Positions 1 to 5,546 of a stretch of 5,670 nt of DNA are shown here, piece after piece. The notes below the pieces were generated by a model, which had not been told where the DNA came from, ran no database searches, and saw only the letters and a program-made list of their open reading frames with translations. Origin of the DNA: an uncultured Peptococcaceae bacterium (GTDB lineage: Bacteria > Bacillota > Peptococcia > Peptococcales > Peptococcaceae); assembly GCA_902496505.1 (NCBI GenBank), contig CABVBB010000176.1, positions 1 through 5,670 of the forward strand, in the 5' to 3' direction. Made by a program: the position numbers and the translations under genes. Each line of letters opens with the position of its first letter. The first letter of the stretch is position 1.

Positions 1-1
1 T

Positions 2-634
2 GTATATGAAACAGGAGAAGAGTATGTATTAAAAAATCAGTTTCTAAGCTCTTTTGACGAGATCAGTGCTTTGAATCAGACGACTGAAGGGAATTGGCAG
101 CAATACCAAGACCCTAATCGCTCTTTGCTGATATTAGCAGATCATTATGATCATTTGCCGGAGGTGGAGGAAAGTCTTAGGCAAATGGGATTTGACCCTC
201 GTAAAATTTTTGTGATCAACTGGAAAGCCATTCATGTTGTTAAATTGATGGCGTTGGTGATGCAGGCTGCAGTGCTGATGGTGGGCGCTGCATTGATCAG
301 TTTATTACAGGCCAGGGGCATCGATAAACACAAAGGGGATATTGCGCTGATGCAGGCAGCTGGCTATACCAATGGAATGATCACGAAGGTCTTACTCATA
401 CAGACAGAAACGATAGCCTTCATCGCTTTTGCAGCAGCGCTGTTATTGGGAAAAGTCAGCTATCACTATTTGGATGCGCTCTTATTTGAAGAAATGGGGC
501 TGCCGGTTTTTTCTGTTGGTTTTGTACTGGGGCATTTGGCCTTGGCGCTTTTGGTTCCGCTAATAGCGATGCTTTTTGCGCTGCACAAGCTGGGAAAACT
601 TTCGGTGGTCACGATATTGAAGGAAGATGATTAG
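2..634 (+). CDS. FtsX/MacB-type ABC transporter permease, C-terminal part (5' end outside window)
   Basis: The frame is open from base 2, so the real start lies upstream; the TTG at 71 is internal. The visible 210 residues begin with the end of an extracytoplasmic domain (about 1-75), which closes with a MacB-like segment 'LPEVEESLRQMGFD' (EVEESLRQMGF resembles the usual end of this domain). Three membrane segments follow, at about 82-102, 130-152 and 170-193. Between the first two lies the FtsX-signature cytoplasmic loop 'KHKGDIALMQAAGYTNGMI', which matches the family pattern of basic residue, acidic/alanine-leucine, then 'AxGY' that couples to the ATPase. This is the standard C-terminal half of an FtsX permease acting in the cytoplasmic membrane. 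It is followed 3 nt later by a second permease, presumably its partner. No ATP-binding subunit is in the window; it is probably upstream. Substrate unknown; export of, or resistance to, peptides or lipids is a family-based guess. Confidence 0.85.
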   Translation, partial: VYETGEEYVLKNQFLSSFDEISALNQTTEGNWQQYQDPNRSLLILADHYDHLPEVEESLRQMGFDPRKIFVINWKAIHVVKLMALVMQAAVLMVGAALISLLQARGIDKHKGDIALMQAAGYTNGMITKVLLIQTETIAFIAFAAALLLGKVSYHYLDALLFEEMGLPVFSVGFVLGHLALALLVPLIAMLFALHKLGKLSVVTILKEDD

Positions 635-637
635 CGT

Positions 638-1204
638 ATGGCAGCACTGAAAAATATGGTACGTATCAGCTGGCGAAAATTTTGGAGAGTTAAAGGCAGC
701 TGGTATCAAATTGGGATGTTGGGCTGCTGCTATCTGCTCATGCAATGGGCGCTTTGGGCCAAGCAGCTGATGAGGAGCAGCGGCCTGGAGAAAGGCGATC
801 AATTGACTGCGCTGCTTTTAGGTGCATTGGATGTGATGTGCTGGGTCATTGCGCTGATATTGCTGGTGATCGTTCTGTTGATACCTCAGTTGAAGCTGGC
901 AGATCAGAGAAAATATTTAGCAATGCTTAAAGCCATAGGCTATACTGATATTCAGGTGACGATGCTGCAGATGCTGGAGCTGATGATCGCTATGCTCAGT
1001 GCATGGGCTGGCACGATGATCATAGCGCTGGTGGGCGAAGTTTTGATGGTCAAGTGGCTTTGGACAAAAACAGAAATGGTTTTATCAGTGGGCAGCAGCG
1101 CGCTTTTGCAGATCCATCTCCAAGTGCTGGCGCTATTTATCGCTGTTTATGCAGTGTCTGCCGGAGTTTTTTGGTTTGTGATCAGAAGAGTAAAGCAGCA
1201 TTGA
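638..1204 (+). CDS. short FtsX-like ABC permease lacking the large extracytoplasmic domain
   Basis: This 188-residue membrane protein starts at ATG 638, 3 nt after the previous stop, with AGGAAG at 621-626 as ribosome site inside the upstream gene, so the two are probably translationally coupled. Helices are seen at about 22-42, 65-86, 112-138 and 160-184. The loop after helix 2 carries 'ADQRKYLAMLKAIGYTDIQV', the same type of coupling loop as in the upstream permease (AAGYT there, AIGYT here). The N-terminus 'NMVRISWRKFWRVKGSW' resembles the start of FtsX permeases. A normal MacB/FtsX permease has a domain of some 150 or more residues between helices 1 and 2; here only about 20 residues separate them. 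It is probably the small half of a heterodimeric transporter with the upstream gene. A decayed or unrelated four-helix protein is less likely because the coupling loop is intact. Confidence 0.75.
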   Translation: MAALKNMVRISWRKFWRVKGSWYQIGMLGCCYLLMQWALWAKQLMRSSGLEKGDQLTALLLGALDVMCWVIALILLVIVLLIPQLKLADQRKYLAMLKAIGYTDIQVTMLQMLELMIAMLSAWAGTMIIALVGEVLMVKWLWTKTEMVLSVGSSALLQIHLQVLALFIAVYAVSAGVFWFVIRRVKQH

Positions 1205-1250
1205 GGATAAAATTAGTAGAGATAAGCAAGCTGCCTGTGAGAAAAATAAA

Positions 1251-1319
1251 CCGCTCACGACAAACGATTGACCAATTAAGCATGATTTGTAGAAATATCC
1301 GGCTGGGGTATGCTAGACT
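1251..1319 (+). promoter_or_regulatory. repeated control element, copy A: tandem GAC boxes plus extended -10 promoter
   Basis: This is copy A of an element found three times. It begins CCGCTCACGAC and has boxes starting at 1259 (GACAAACGA), 1270 (GACCAATTA) and 1280 (GCATGATTTG), spaced 11 and 10 bp. The box series ends against the -35 TAGAAA (1290-1295). After an 18-bp spacer comes the -10 TAGACT (1314-1319), preceded by the TG of an extended -10. The -35 is poor, which suits a promoter that needs an activator. Expected start of transcription is near 1326, giving a leader of about 30 nt before the gene at 1359. Of the three copies this is the most diverged in box 3 and the -35. Confidence 0.72.
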
Positions 1320-1358
1320 GAGCATATCGTGATTTTGACATGATAGGATGTGATCGGT

Positions 1359-1577
1359 GTGAGCAGACGTGATCAGTCTGGCGTGTTTTGGAGGCTGGGG
1401 ATTTCCGTCGTGGCTGCTGTGATCTGTCTGGTTGGGCTGGTGAAATCTATAGTTACAGGGCGTACGCCGTTTTATTTTGCTGTGGGCTTGGCTGGCGCGG
1501 TGATAGAGATCGTGGAGAGCAGTATAGCGCTGTATCGTTTGCAGCAGAAGGAGGGAGATCGTGGTGAAGAGGGGTAA
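1359..1577 (+). CDS. small two-helix membrane protein, function unknown
   Basis: The 72-residue product has two hydrophobic segments, about 12-32 and 37-58, joined by a short turn (GRTP) and ending in a charged tail (QQKEGDRGEEG). It looks like a membrane hairpin. An in-frame GTG also exists at 1350, but 1345-1354 (AGGATGTGAT) matches the ideal Shine-Dalgarno AGGAGGTGAT at nine of ten bases and covers that codon, so GTG 1359, 8 nt past the core, is preferred. The gene is first behind promoter copy A, and its last 17 nt overlap the next gene, indicating one transcript and coupled translation. I do not recognise a family. Immunity proteins and accessory membrane proteins have this size and shape, but nothing specific shows such a role. 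Confidence 0.7.
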   Translation: MSRRDQSGVFWRLGISVVAAVICLVGLVKSIVTGRTPFYFAVGLAGAVIEIVESSIALYRLQQKEGDRGEEG

Positions 1578-1995
1578 GTGGTGTATAGGCATTGGTTTAG
1601 CGGTCATGCTGCTGGTATTTAGTACGGCGGCGGTTGGTGCGGCAGAAGTCACTGCGGAAGCTGCTGTGCAGAATATTATTTCTGATCAGTCGGCGCAGTT
1701 TGCTGGTGAGGGTACGCTGGGGTTTGTATATGAGGGCAGCGAGCCGCTCAAGGTGACGGTCAGCAATCTGGGGGATTCGGTGCTGTATTACAGGCTGCGC
1801 TATCCTTTTGATATGTGTCTGCTGGGCTCTGAGGCTGGCGGCAATGTGCTGCGGCCTGGGGAGAGCAGGACGTACAGTCGGCTGGAAGTGGCGATCCATG
1901 GTGAGAGCGCGCAGGGGTATTACAGGACGGTGATCTATTCTGTCGATGGGTCGGCGGGGCATTTTGGCCTCGAGGTCGAGCGCGTGATGGATTAG
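1561..1995 (+). CDS. small secreted beta-rich protein, function unknown
   Basis: The 144-residue product begins with a clear Sec signal peptide: basic start (VKRGK), hydrophobic core at about 8-24, and small residues before a likely cut at 27/28 or 28/29 (VGA/AE or GAA/EV). The mature part alternates short hydrophobic strands with turns. It contains 'LKVTVSNLGDSVLYYRLRYP', then 'VLRPGESRTYSRLEV' and 'GYYRTVIYSVDGS', a layout typical of a single immunoglobulin-like beta sandwich, in which 'V.N.G' and 'L.PGES' mark strand turns; this fold is inference. One cysteine remains after processing. It starts with GTG at 1561 (GTG 1564 is an alternative) behind AAGGAGG at 1548-1554, inside the end of the preceding gene. 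No lipobox or sortase motif is seen, so the protein is probably released or held by a partner. No terminator follows, so some readthrough to 2155 is possible. Confidence 0.75.
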   Translation: MVKRGKWCIGIGLAVMLLVFSTAAVGAAEVTAEAAVQNIISDQSAQFAGEGTLGFVYEGSEPLKVTVSNLGDSVLYYRLRYPFDMCLLGSEAGGNVLRPGESRTYSRLEVAIHGESAQGYYRTVIYSVDGSAGHFGLEVERVMD

Positions 1996-2001
1996 GGCAA
2001 A

Positions 2002-2069
2002 CCGCTCGTGACAAGTTTTGACCATTTACGACAGATTTGTGGACAGAGCCGGCGGTGGTGTGCTAGGAT
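2002..2069 (+). promoter_or_regulatory. repeated control element, copy B: tandem GAC boxes plus extended -10 promoter
   Basis: It begins CCGCTCGTGAC, only 6 nt after the previous stop. Boxes start at 2010 (GACAAGTTTT), 2020 (GACCATTTAC) and 2030 (GACAGATTTG), each exactly 10 bp apart. The -35 TGGACA (2040-2045) follows directly, then an 18-bp spacer and the -10 TAGGAT (2064-2069) with the extended TG at 2061-2062. Distances from box 3 to the -35 (10) and to the -10 (34) are the same as in copies A and C. The first and third boxes, ACAAGTTTT and ACAGATTTG, are 20 bp apart, close to the paired ACAnTT-type repeats bound by AgrA/ComE regulators. The predicted start near 2076 gives a leader of about 79 nt. 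Confidence 0.78.
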
Positions 2070-2107
2070 AATGGGCAGCGGATGGTCAAGCAGGCGGCTT
2101 GGCTGGT

Positions 2108-2123
2108 GGAAGCGAGCGCTTCC
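2108..2123 (+). promoter_or_regulatory. hairpin in the leader of the 2155 gene
   Basis: GGAAGC (2108-2113) and GCTTCC (2118-2123) form a perfect 6-bp stem with a GAGC loop, about 18 nt before the Shine-Dalgarno AGGAGG at 2141-2146. TTTT at 2128-2131 follows after four bases, too far and too short for a convincing terminator. It may stabilise the RNA or act as a weak attenuator. The leader here is much longer than those of the two sister units. Confidence 0.35.
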
Positions 2124-2154
2124 GGCATTTTGGGTATCGTAGGAGGGGACGATC

Positions 2155-2550
2155 GTGGCGAATAAAATGCAGCGTTATGGCGTCTGGATCGGATCAGCCG
2201 TGTTGCTGATCGTGGCCGCAGCAGTGCTGTCGCTGATCGACTGGCCGACAGCAGAGGAAAAAATGATCCGGCAGACGGCGATGACGTATTGTCAGGCAGT
2301 ACAGTCTGCGGACACCATCCGTGATGCTTGGGAATTGACGGATAAGAATTATGATGAAGCGCAGTTTTTGGCGCCGCCGTACGACAGCGCTGAGGGTGTG
2401 GTCAGGGAGAAATTCGGCCCGGGCGAGATCCACGGCGATGTGGGTATGGTGGGCGTGACGCGCTGGTATGCGTCGGGAGAGCAGAAGGAAAGATGGATCT
2501 TTTTTAAAAAGATCGATAATGAGTGGAAGGTCGAGCTTCCGGGAAAATAG
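2155..2550 (+). CDS. membrane-anchored extracytoplasmic protein, function unknown
   Basis: The 131-residue product has a short basic start, one hydrophobic helix at about 8-28, and a polar outer domain. With no signal-peptidase site evident ('SLIDWPTAEE' follows the helix), it is probably an N-terminally anchored protein facing outward. The outer part starts with a helix (about 33-60: 'EEKMIRQTAMTYCQAVQSAD') and ends with strands 'ERWIFFKKIDNEWKVELPG'. That pattern recalls small NTF2-like or DUF4878-type domains, in which a helix with 'Y..A...D' leads and a sheet with a 'W.V' strand closes; this is a resemblance of shape only. The start is GTG 2155, 8 nt after AGGAGG (2141-2146). It is a single-gene unit between promoter copy B and a terminator overlapping its own stop. 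Tryptophan- and charge-rich, with one cysteine (46). Confidence 0.75.
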   Translation: MANKMQRYGVWIGSAVLLIVAAAVLSLIDWPTAEEKMIRQTAMTYCQAVQSADTIRDAWELTDKNYDEAQFLAPPYDSAEGVVREKFGPGEIHGDVGMVGVTRWYASGEQKERWIFFKKIDNEWKVELPGK

Positions 2551-2578
2551 ACTGGCTTGTGGCTGGTCTATTTTCTTA
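2544..2578 (+). terminator. intrinsic terminator overlapping the stop codon of the 2155 gene
   Basis: AAAATAGAC (2544-2552) pairs perfectly with GTCTATTTT (2566-2574). The stem extends inward through two G-T pairs and GC/GC, leaving a small TTGTG loop. The T-rich stretch TATTTTCTT completes it. The stop codon TAG (2548-2550) lies within the left arm, so ribosomes terminating here would cover part of the stem. The A-rich left arm could let it work on the other strand as well, but no reverse gene is present. Confidence 0.75.
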
Positions 2579-2590
2579 TGCGGGAATTGA

Positions 2591-2659
2591 CCGTTCATGA
2601 CAAGATTTTGACCACTTAAGACGGATTTGTGGACGGCCATCGACAGAATGTGCTAAAAT
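2591..2659 (+). promoter_or_regulatory. repeated control element, copy C: tandem GAC boxes plus extended -10 promoter
   Basis: It begins CCGTTCATGAC, right after the terminator. Boxes start at 2599 (GACAAGATTTT), 2610 (GACCACTTAA) and 2620 (GACGGATTTG), spaced 11 and 10 bp. The -35 TGGACG (2630-2635), an 18-bp spacer and the -10 TAAAAT (2654-2659) with the extended TG follow in the same register as copies A and B. The spacer sequence itself is not conserved with A and B, which points to selection on the boxes and promoter core. The predicted start near 2666 gives a leader of about 26 nt. Confidence 0.78.
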
Positions 2660-2691
2660 ATTTCCAAATATCATAGAGGGGATGCGAGGGA

Positions 2692-3306
2692 ATGAGGAGA
2701 AAAGCTTGGAGAGTAGGGCTGCTGGTGTTGGTAGTTTCGATGTTTTCAGCTGGCTGCGGTCAAAAGGCAGCGGAGCCGCCAAAAGATGAATTAGCCGGGA
2801 AAGCAGCGGTCGAGCAATTGGCTTGGCCAGAGCGGGAAGCGTATGACAAGGCTTTTGACGCCAGCCGCAATGCCACGATGATGCTTGGAGCACAAGATTG
2901 CAGCTGCGGTGCAGAGGGGATCAGCTGTCTGCAGAGCTATACCGATGCGTCAGTGGGAGCCAGCGCGGTCAGGGATTGTCCGTCCGGAGCAGGTAAGGAC
3001 AATCTGGTCACGGAGGAGTATGCGGACAGTTTTTATTGTCCAGCGTGCGGCAAACAGGAAGTGACGTTGACCACAGAGGAGATCTGGCTGGGGTGTTCGC
3101 AGATGAATATGCCGCATTATCATTTGGGGGAGACGGACAAGACGTCTTGGTGCTGTATTTATACGGATACCCAAGGGGACAAATGGGCGTATATCTATGA
3201 TGAGCCGAATTGGCTGGAGCCTTCGGAGCGCATTCAGTTGGAGCGTGATGAAAGCGCCATAGAGCGGATCGGCGCCGTGTTTGCGGCTAAACTTCCAGAG
3301 GCGTGA
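2692..3306 (+). CDS. cysteine-rich lipoprotein with a CxxC knuckle, function unknown
   Basis: The 204-residue product opens with a basic stretch (MRRKAWR), a hydrophobic core, and a lipobox-like FSAGC with the lipidated cysteine at 22, so it should be anchored in the outer face of the membrane. The mature chain has nine more cysteines: 70, 72 and 79 (DCSCGAEGISC), 96, 116 and 119 (YCPACGK), 135, and 154/155 (WCC), plus His142 and His144 in 'MPHYHLG'. The CPACGK knuckle is like half of a zinc ribbon; metal binding or several disulfides are both possible. Acidic and aromatic residues dominate the C-terminal third (KWAYIYDEPNWLEP). Translation starts at ATG 2692 behind GAGGGG (2676-2681). It is a single-gene unit between promoter copy C and a terminator. 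I know no family with this arrangement. Confidence 0.8.
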   Translation: MRRKAWRVGLLVLVVSMFSAGCGQKAAEPPKDELAGKAAVEQLAWPEREAYDKAFDASRNATMMLGAQDCSCGAEGISCLQSYTDASVGASAVRDCPSGAGKDNLVTEEYADSFYCPACGKQEVTLTTEEIWLGCSQMNMPHYHLGETDKTSWCCIYTDTQGDKWAYIYDEPNWLEPSERIQLERDESAIERIGAVFAAKLPEA

Positions 3307-3315
3307 GCAGTCAGG

Positions 3316-3341
3316 AGCATCGCTTATGGGCGGTGCTTTTT
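3316..3341 (+). terminator. intrinsic terminator after the lipoprotein gene
   Basis: AGCATCGC (3316-3323) pairs with GCGGTGCT (3330-3337) with one T-G wobble, around a six-base loop TTATGG, and runs straight into five T residues (3337-3341). It lies 9 nt after the stop at 3304-3306 and separates the lipoprotein unit from the two-component operon. Confidence 0.85.
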
Positions 3342-3393
3342 GGCTCTCGGGGCTGCTGGAATGGGCGGGCAAAAGGAAGCACATAGTTACTTT

Positions 3394-3422
3394 GTGACAA
3401 GGTCCGCACGATATGATATACT
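3394..3422 (+). promoter_or_regulatory. promoter of the two-component operon
   Basis: GTGACA (3394-3399, five of six with TTGACA), a 17-bp spacer and TATACT (3417-3422, five of six with TATAAT), with the extended TG at 3414-3415, make a strong sigma-70/SigA-type promoter. The predicted start is near 3429, giving a leader of about 45 nt. TTTGTGACA just here resembles the TTTGTGGACA of copies B and C, and a lone ACATAGTTA sits at 3381-3389, but the three-box array is absent. Expression is therefore probably basal, with autoregulation uncertain. Confidence 0.75.
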
Positions 3423-3473
3423 GACTAAAGAACGAGCATTTTCGGCAAAGGCGATGGTTTAGGGGGAAACAGG

Positions 3474-4217
3474 ATGCGGATCGGAGTTTGCGAGAATGAC
3501 CCGTATGTACGGGAGCAGGTGCTGGCGTGGATCGAGGAGTATGCTGAGCAGGAGTCGCTGGAGACGGCGGCTTTCAGCGAGGGTGAAGCCATGCTGGCAG
3601 ATGAAGAAGGTTTTGATCTGGTCTTTTTGGATATCGAGCTGGATGGGGCGCTCAATGGGCTGGCTGTGGCCGAGGCTTTGCAGACCAGGGAGCGCAAGGT
3701 GCTGACAGTGTTTATCTCGGGCTATGCCAGCTATATCAGCGATGTGTTTTATTTGAATACGTTCCAGTTTTTGCTCAAGCCGATCACTCAGGAGCGGTTT
3801 TGTGTGGAGTTTGAGCGCTGTCTGGCACAGTACCATAAGGATCACCAGCAGTTCGTGATCTCCAGCAGCGGCGAGCATATCGCTGTGCCGGTGGGACAGA
3901 TCCTCTATATTTCGGTCAATGGCCGCAAGCTGGAGGTCTACGAAAGAGGGCGGGCCCTGCCGTATGAGATGTATGGCCAGCTGAGCACGGCGGCTAAGCA
4001 ATTGGCCAAGCAGGGGTTCGTACGCATCAGCCGCAGCTGCTTGATCAATCTGCGTTATGTCTTTGGCAGCGCGGGAGAGACGGTGCGGCTGGCTTATACG
4101 GACAAAAAAGGGCGGCAGGAGATCGAGCTGCCTGTCAGCCGCAGGCTGCGCAAAAGTTTGCAGGAGAGCATCAGGCATTATCTGCTGGAGGGGGAGAATG
4201 TGACGGGTGATTGGTGA
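3474..4217 (+). CDS. LytTR-family response regulator (AgrA/ComE type)
   Basis: The 247-residue protein is a two-domain transcription regulator. Residues 1-120 form the receiver: acidic pocket 'CENDP' (E7, N8, D9), phospho-acceptor D53 in 'LVFLDIELDG', the switch serine S82 in 'VFISGY', and K102 in 'FLLKPI'. Residues 125-240 form a LytTR DNA-binding domain, recognised by 'ILYISVNGRKLEVY', 'FVRISRSCLINLRYV' and 'LPVSRRLRKSLQE'. The length is usual for AgrA/ComE relatives. LytTR regulators bind paired direct repeats next to the -35, the layout seen at the elements upstream, so these are its likely targets (inference). The start is ATG 3474, 7 nt after AGGGGG (3461-3466). Its 3' end overlaps the kinase gene by 11 nt. 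N8 occupies the position of a usual metal-binding Asp in receivers, which could alter phosphorylation. Confidence 0.93.
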   Translation: MRIGVCENDPYVREQVLAWIEEYAEQESLETAAFSEGEAMLADEEGFDLVFLDIELDGALNGLAVAEALQTRERKVLTVFISGYASYISDVFYLNTFQFLLKPITQERFCVEFERCLAQYHKDHQQFVISSSGEHIAVPVGQILYISVNGRKLEVYERGRALPYEMYGQLSTAAKQLAKQGFVRISRSCLINLRYVFGSAGETVRLAYTDKKGRQEIELPVSRRLRKSLQESIRHYLLEGENVTGDW

Positions 4218-5544
4218 ACTGAAAATAGCAGTAGATATGGCGGGCGTCGTTATGGAAACGGCGCTTTTGGCGTATTTTTTATACGTTCTGCTGGGGCCTG
4301 TGCGGTCGCGCTGGTATGAGACATTGGCGGCTTATATCGTTTTTGGGCTGAGTTCTTGGCTGCTTTCTGCGGTCGTCATTTGGCCGGTCGTGCGCACGCT
4401 TTTGTGTATGCTGCTGACAGCGGGCCTGGCAGTGGTCTGCTATCGGGGCAAAATCTGGACGAAATGTTTTGTAGGCGCGGCCTTCGTCCTCATGGGCAGT
4501 TTGGTGGAATACGCGGTGCATGGGGTGCTCAGCCTGTTGGCAGGGGAGATCTATGCCATCGGCGCGCATGATCTGCAGGATTATATCCTAGGGGTGTCTA
4601 TTGCTAATCTGATCAAGCTGCTTTTGGCTCAGCTGCTGCTCAGCCATATCAAGCGCTCGCGCAAGCATTGGGGACAGTTGTCGGCGGCCAATTTTGCGCT
4701 GCTGATGATCTTTCCGCTGACGACGCTGGCCGCGCTGTATATCGTGTATTATGCGTTCCTGCGGCCGGATGATCTGGTCGGTGTGGCTTTGCAGATGTTT
4801 TTGACGATGCTCTTGTTGGCAGCCAATTTTTGCGTGTTTTTGCTGTTCGACCGGCTGCTGGAGGCGGACTATGCGGAGAAGCGGCACGCTTGGGCCAAGC
4901 AGCAGCTGGTTAGCCAGGAGCAGCACTATCGCGCCATGGTGGAAAAGGGGCAGGTGCTGCGCGGCTGGAGCCACGAGACGAAGAACGCGCTCCTCGCCAT
5001 TGCAGGCTATATCCGAAGCGGCGAGCTGCAAAAGGCACTGGAGCAGATCGAACTGATCGAGGGCAAGCTGAGCGATACGGTGCCGGAGATCACGGGCAAT
5101 ATTGCCTTGGACACGGTGCTGGAGAGCAAGCAGCGGCACGCTCGGGAAATGGGCGTGACGCTTCGCTATACGATGGCTGTGTATGAAGCCATCGCTGTGG
5201 ATGTGATGGAGTTGGTGGTGATCATCGCCAATGGTTTGGACAATGCCCTGGAAGCTGCGGCCAAATTGGCTGAGCCTCAGGGAAGCGTCATCACCTGCTC
5301 GTTGACGCTCAAGCAAAATTGGCTCAAGATCGTCATCGTTAATCCCGTCGCTTATTCGGTGAATTGGAGCGGCGAGGGACCGTTCACCGACAAAGCGGAC
5401 CAGCTGCGGCACGGCATCGGTCTCACGAATGTGCGCAATATCGTGGAAAGCCACCACGGCTCTCTGGAATTATCCTGTAGTGGCGGGCAGTTCGTCTTCC
5501 AAGCGCTTTTGGAAAATAGTGAATCCCTTGTGTCCACAGAGTGA
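4207..5544 (+). CDS. AgrC/ComD-like sensor histidine kinase (HPK10 type)
   Basis: The 445-residue kinase has an N-terminal membrane sensor of about six helices (roughly 8-30, 38-60, 63-78, 85-112, 128-147, 160-184 and 190-214, the boundaries being uncertain), then a linker helix (215-250). The phosphorylation site is H256 in 'GWSHETKNALLAIAGY', which fits the HPK10 H-x-x-x-N pattern although the common Asp after His is Glu. A GHKL ATPase domain follows: N-box 'NGLDNALEA' (N342, D345, N346), 'IVNP' (N379), and G-box 'HGIGLTNVRNIVESHHGSLEL' features with G403 and G405. All catalytic elements are present. The family senses secreted peptides through the membrane domain. The start is GTG 4207, 10 nt after GGAGGGGGAG (4187-4196), within the end of the regulator gene, so the pair is co-translated. 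No peptide precursor or AgrB-like gene is in the window. Confidence 0.92.
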   Translation: MIGELKIAVDMAGVVMETALLAYFLYVLLGPVRSRWYETLAAYIVFGLSSWLLSAVVIWPVVRTLLCMLLTAGLAVVCYRGKIWTKCFVGAAFVLMGSLVEYAVHGVLSLLAGEIYAIGAHDLQDYILGVSIANLIKLLLAQLLLSHIKRSRKHWGQLSAANFALLMIFPLTTLAALYIVYYAFLRPDDLVGVALQMFLTMLLLAANFCVFLLFDRLLEADYAEKRHAWAKQQLVSQEQHYRAMVEKGQVLRGWSHETKNALLAIAGYIRSGELQKALEQIELIEGKLSDTVPEITGNIALDTVLESKQRHAREMGVTLRYTMAVYEAIAVDVMELVVIIANGLDNALEAAAKLAEPQGSVITCSLTLKQNWLKIVIVNPVAYSVNWSGEGPFTDKADQLRHGIGLTNVRNIVESHHGSLELSCSGGQFVFQALLENSESLVSTE

Positions 5545-5546
5545 AA

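Noticed and set aside
1205..1250. A terminator sought after the permease pair.
   Set aside because: No stem followed by a T-run was found; the permease transcript may read into the next unit or end by another mechanism.
1335..1340. A perfect TTGACA considered as a -35.
   Set aside because: It lies in the leader of the 1359 gene and has no -10-like hexamer at 16-18 bp downstream.
1350..1352. GTG as start of the two-helix protein.
   Set aside because: The codon is inside the Shine-Dalgarno AGGATGTGAT; GTG 1359 has the right spacing.
2071..2142. A 23-codon frame encoding a Trp- and Arg-rich peptide (starts MGSGWSSRRLGWWKR), whose stop lies in the Shine-Dalgarno of the 2155 gene; it looks like a cationic peptide.
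   Set aside because: Its ATG is 2 nt after the -10 and before the predicted transcript start near 2076, with no ribosome site. It would need another promoter.
1251..2659. The three repeats considered as a CRISPR array or mobile-element ends.
   Set aside because: Copies are about 590-750 bp apart with genes between, show fixed promoter geometry, and have no terminal inverted repeats, transposase or regular spacers.
3361..3462. A 33-codon frame between the lipoprotein and regulator genes, considered as a signal-peptide gene.
   Set aside because: It spans the two-component promoter, lacks a convincing ribosome site, and its product has no leader, hydrophobic core or GG motif.
3459..4178. A long reverse-strand open frame (239 codons) opposite the response regulator.
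   Set aside because: The forward strand has intact receiver and LytTR motifs; the reverse product has no recognisable features.
4588..5457. A long reverse-strand open frame (289 codons) opposite the kinase gene.
   Set aside because: It is a shadow of the kinase: His/Gln/Arg-rich with no domain pattern or ribosome site, while the forward frame has all kinase motifs.
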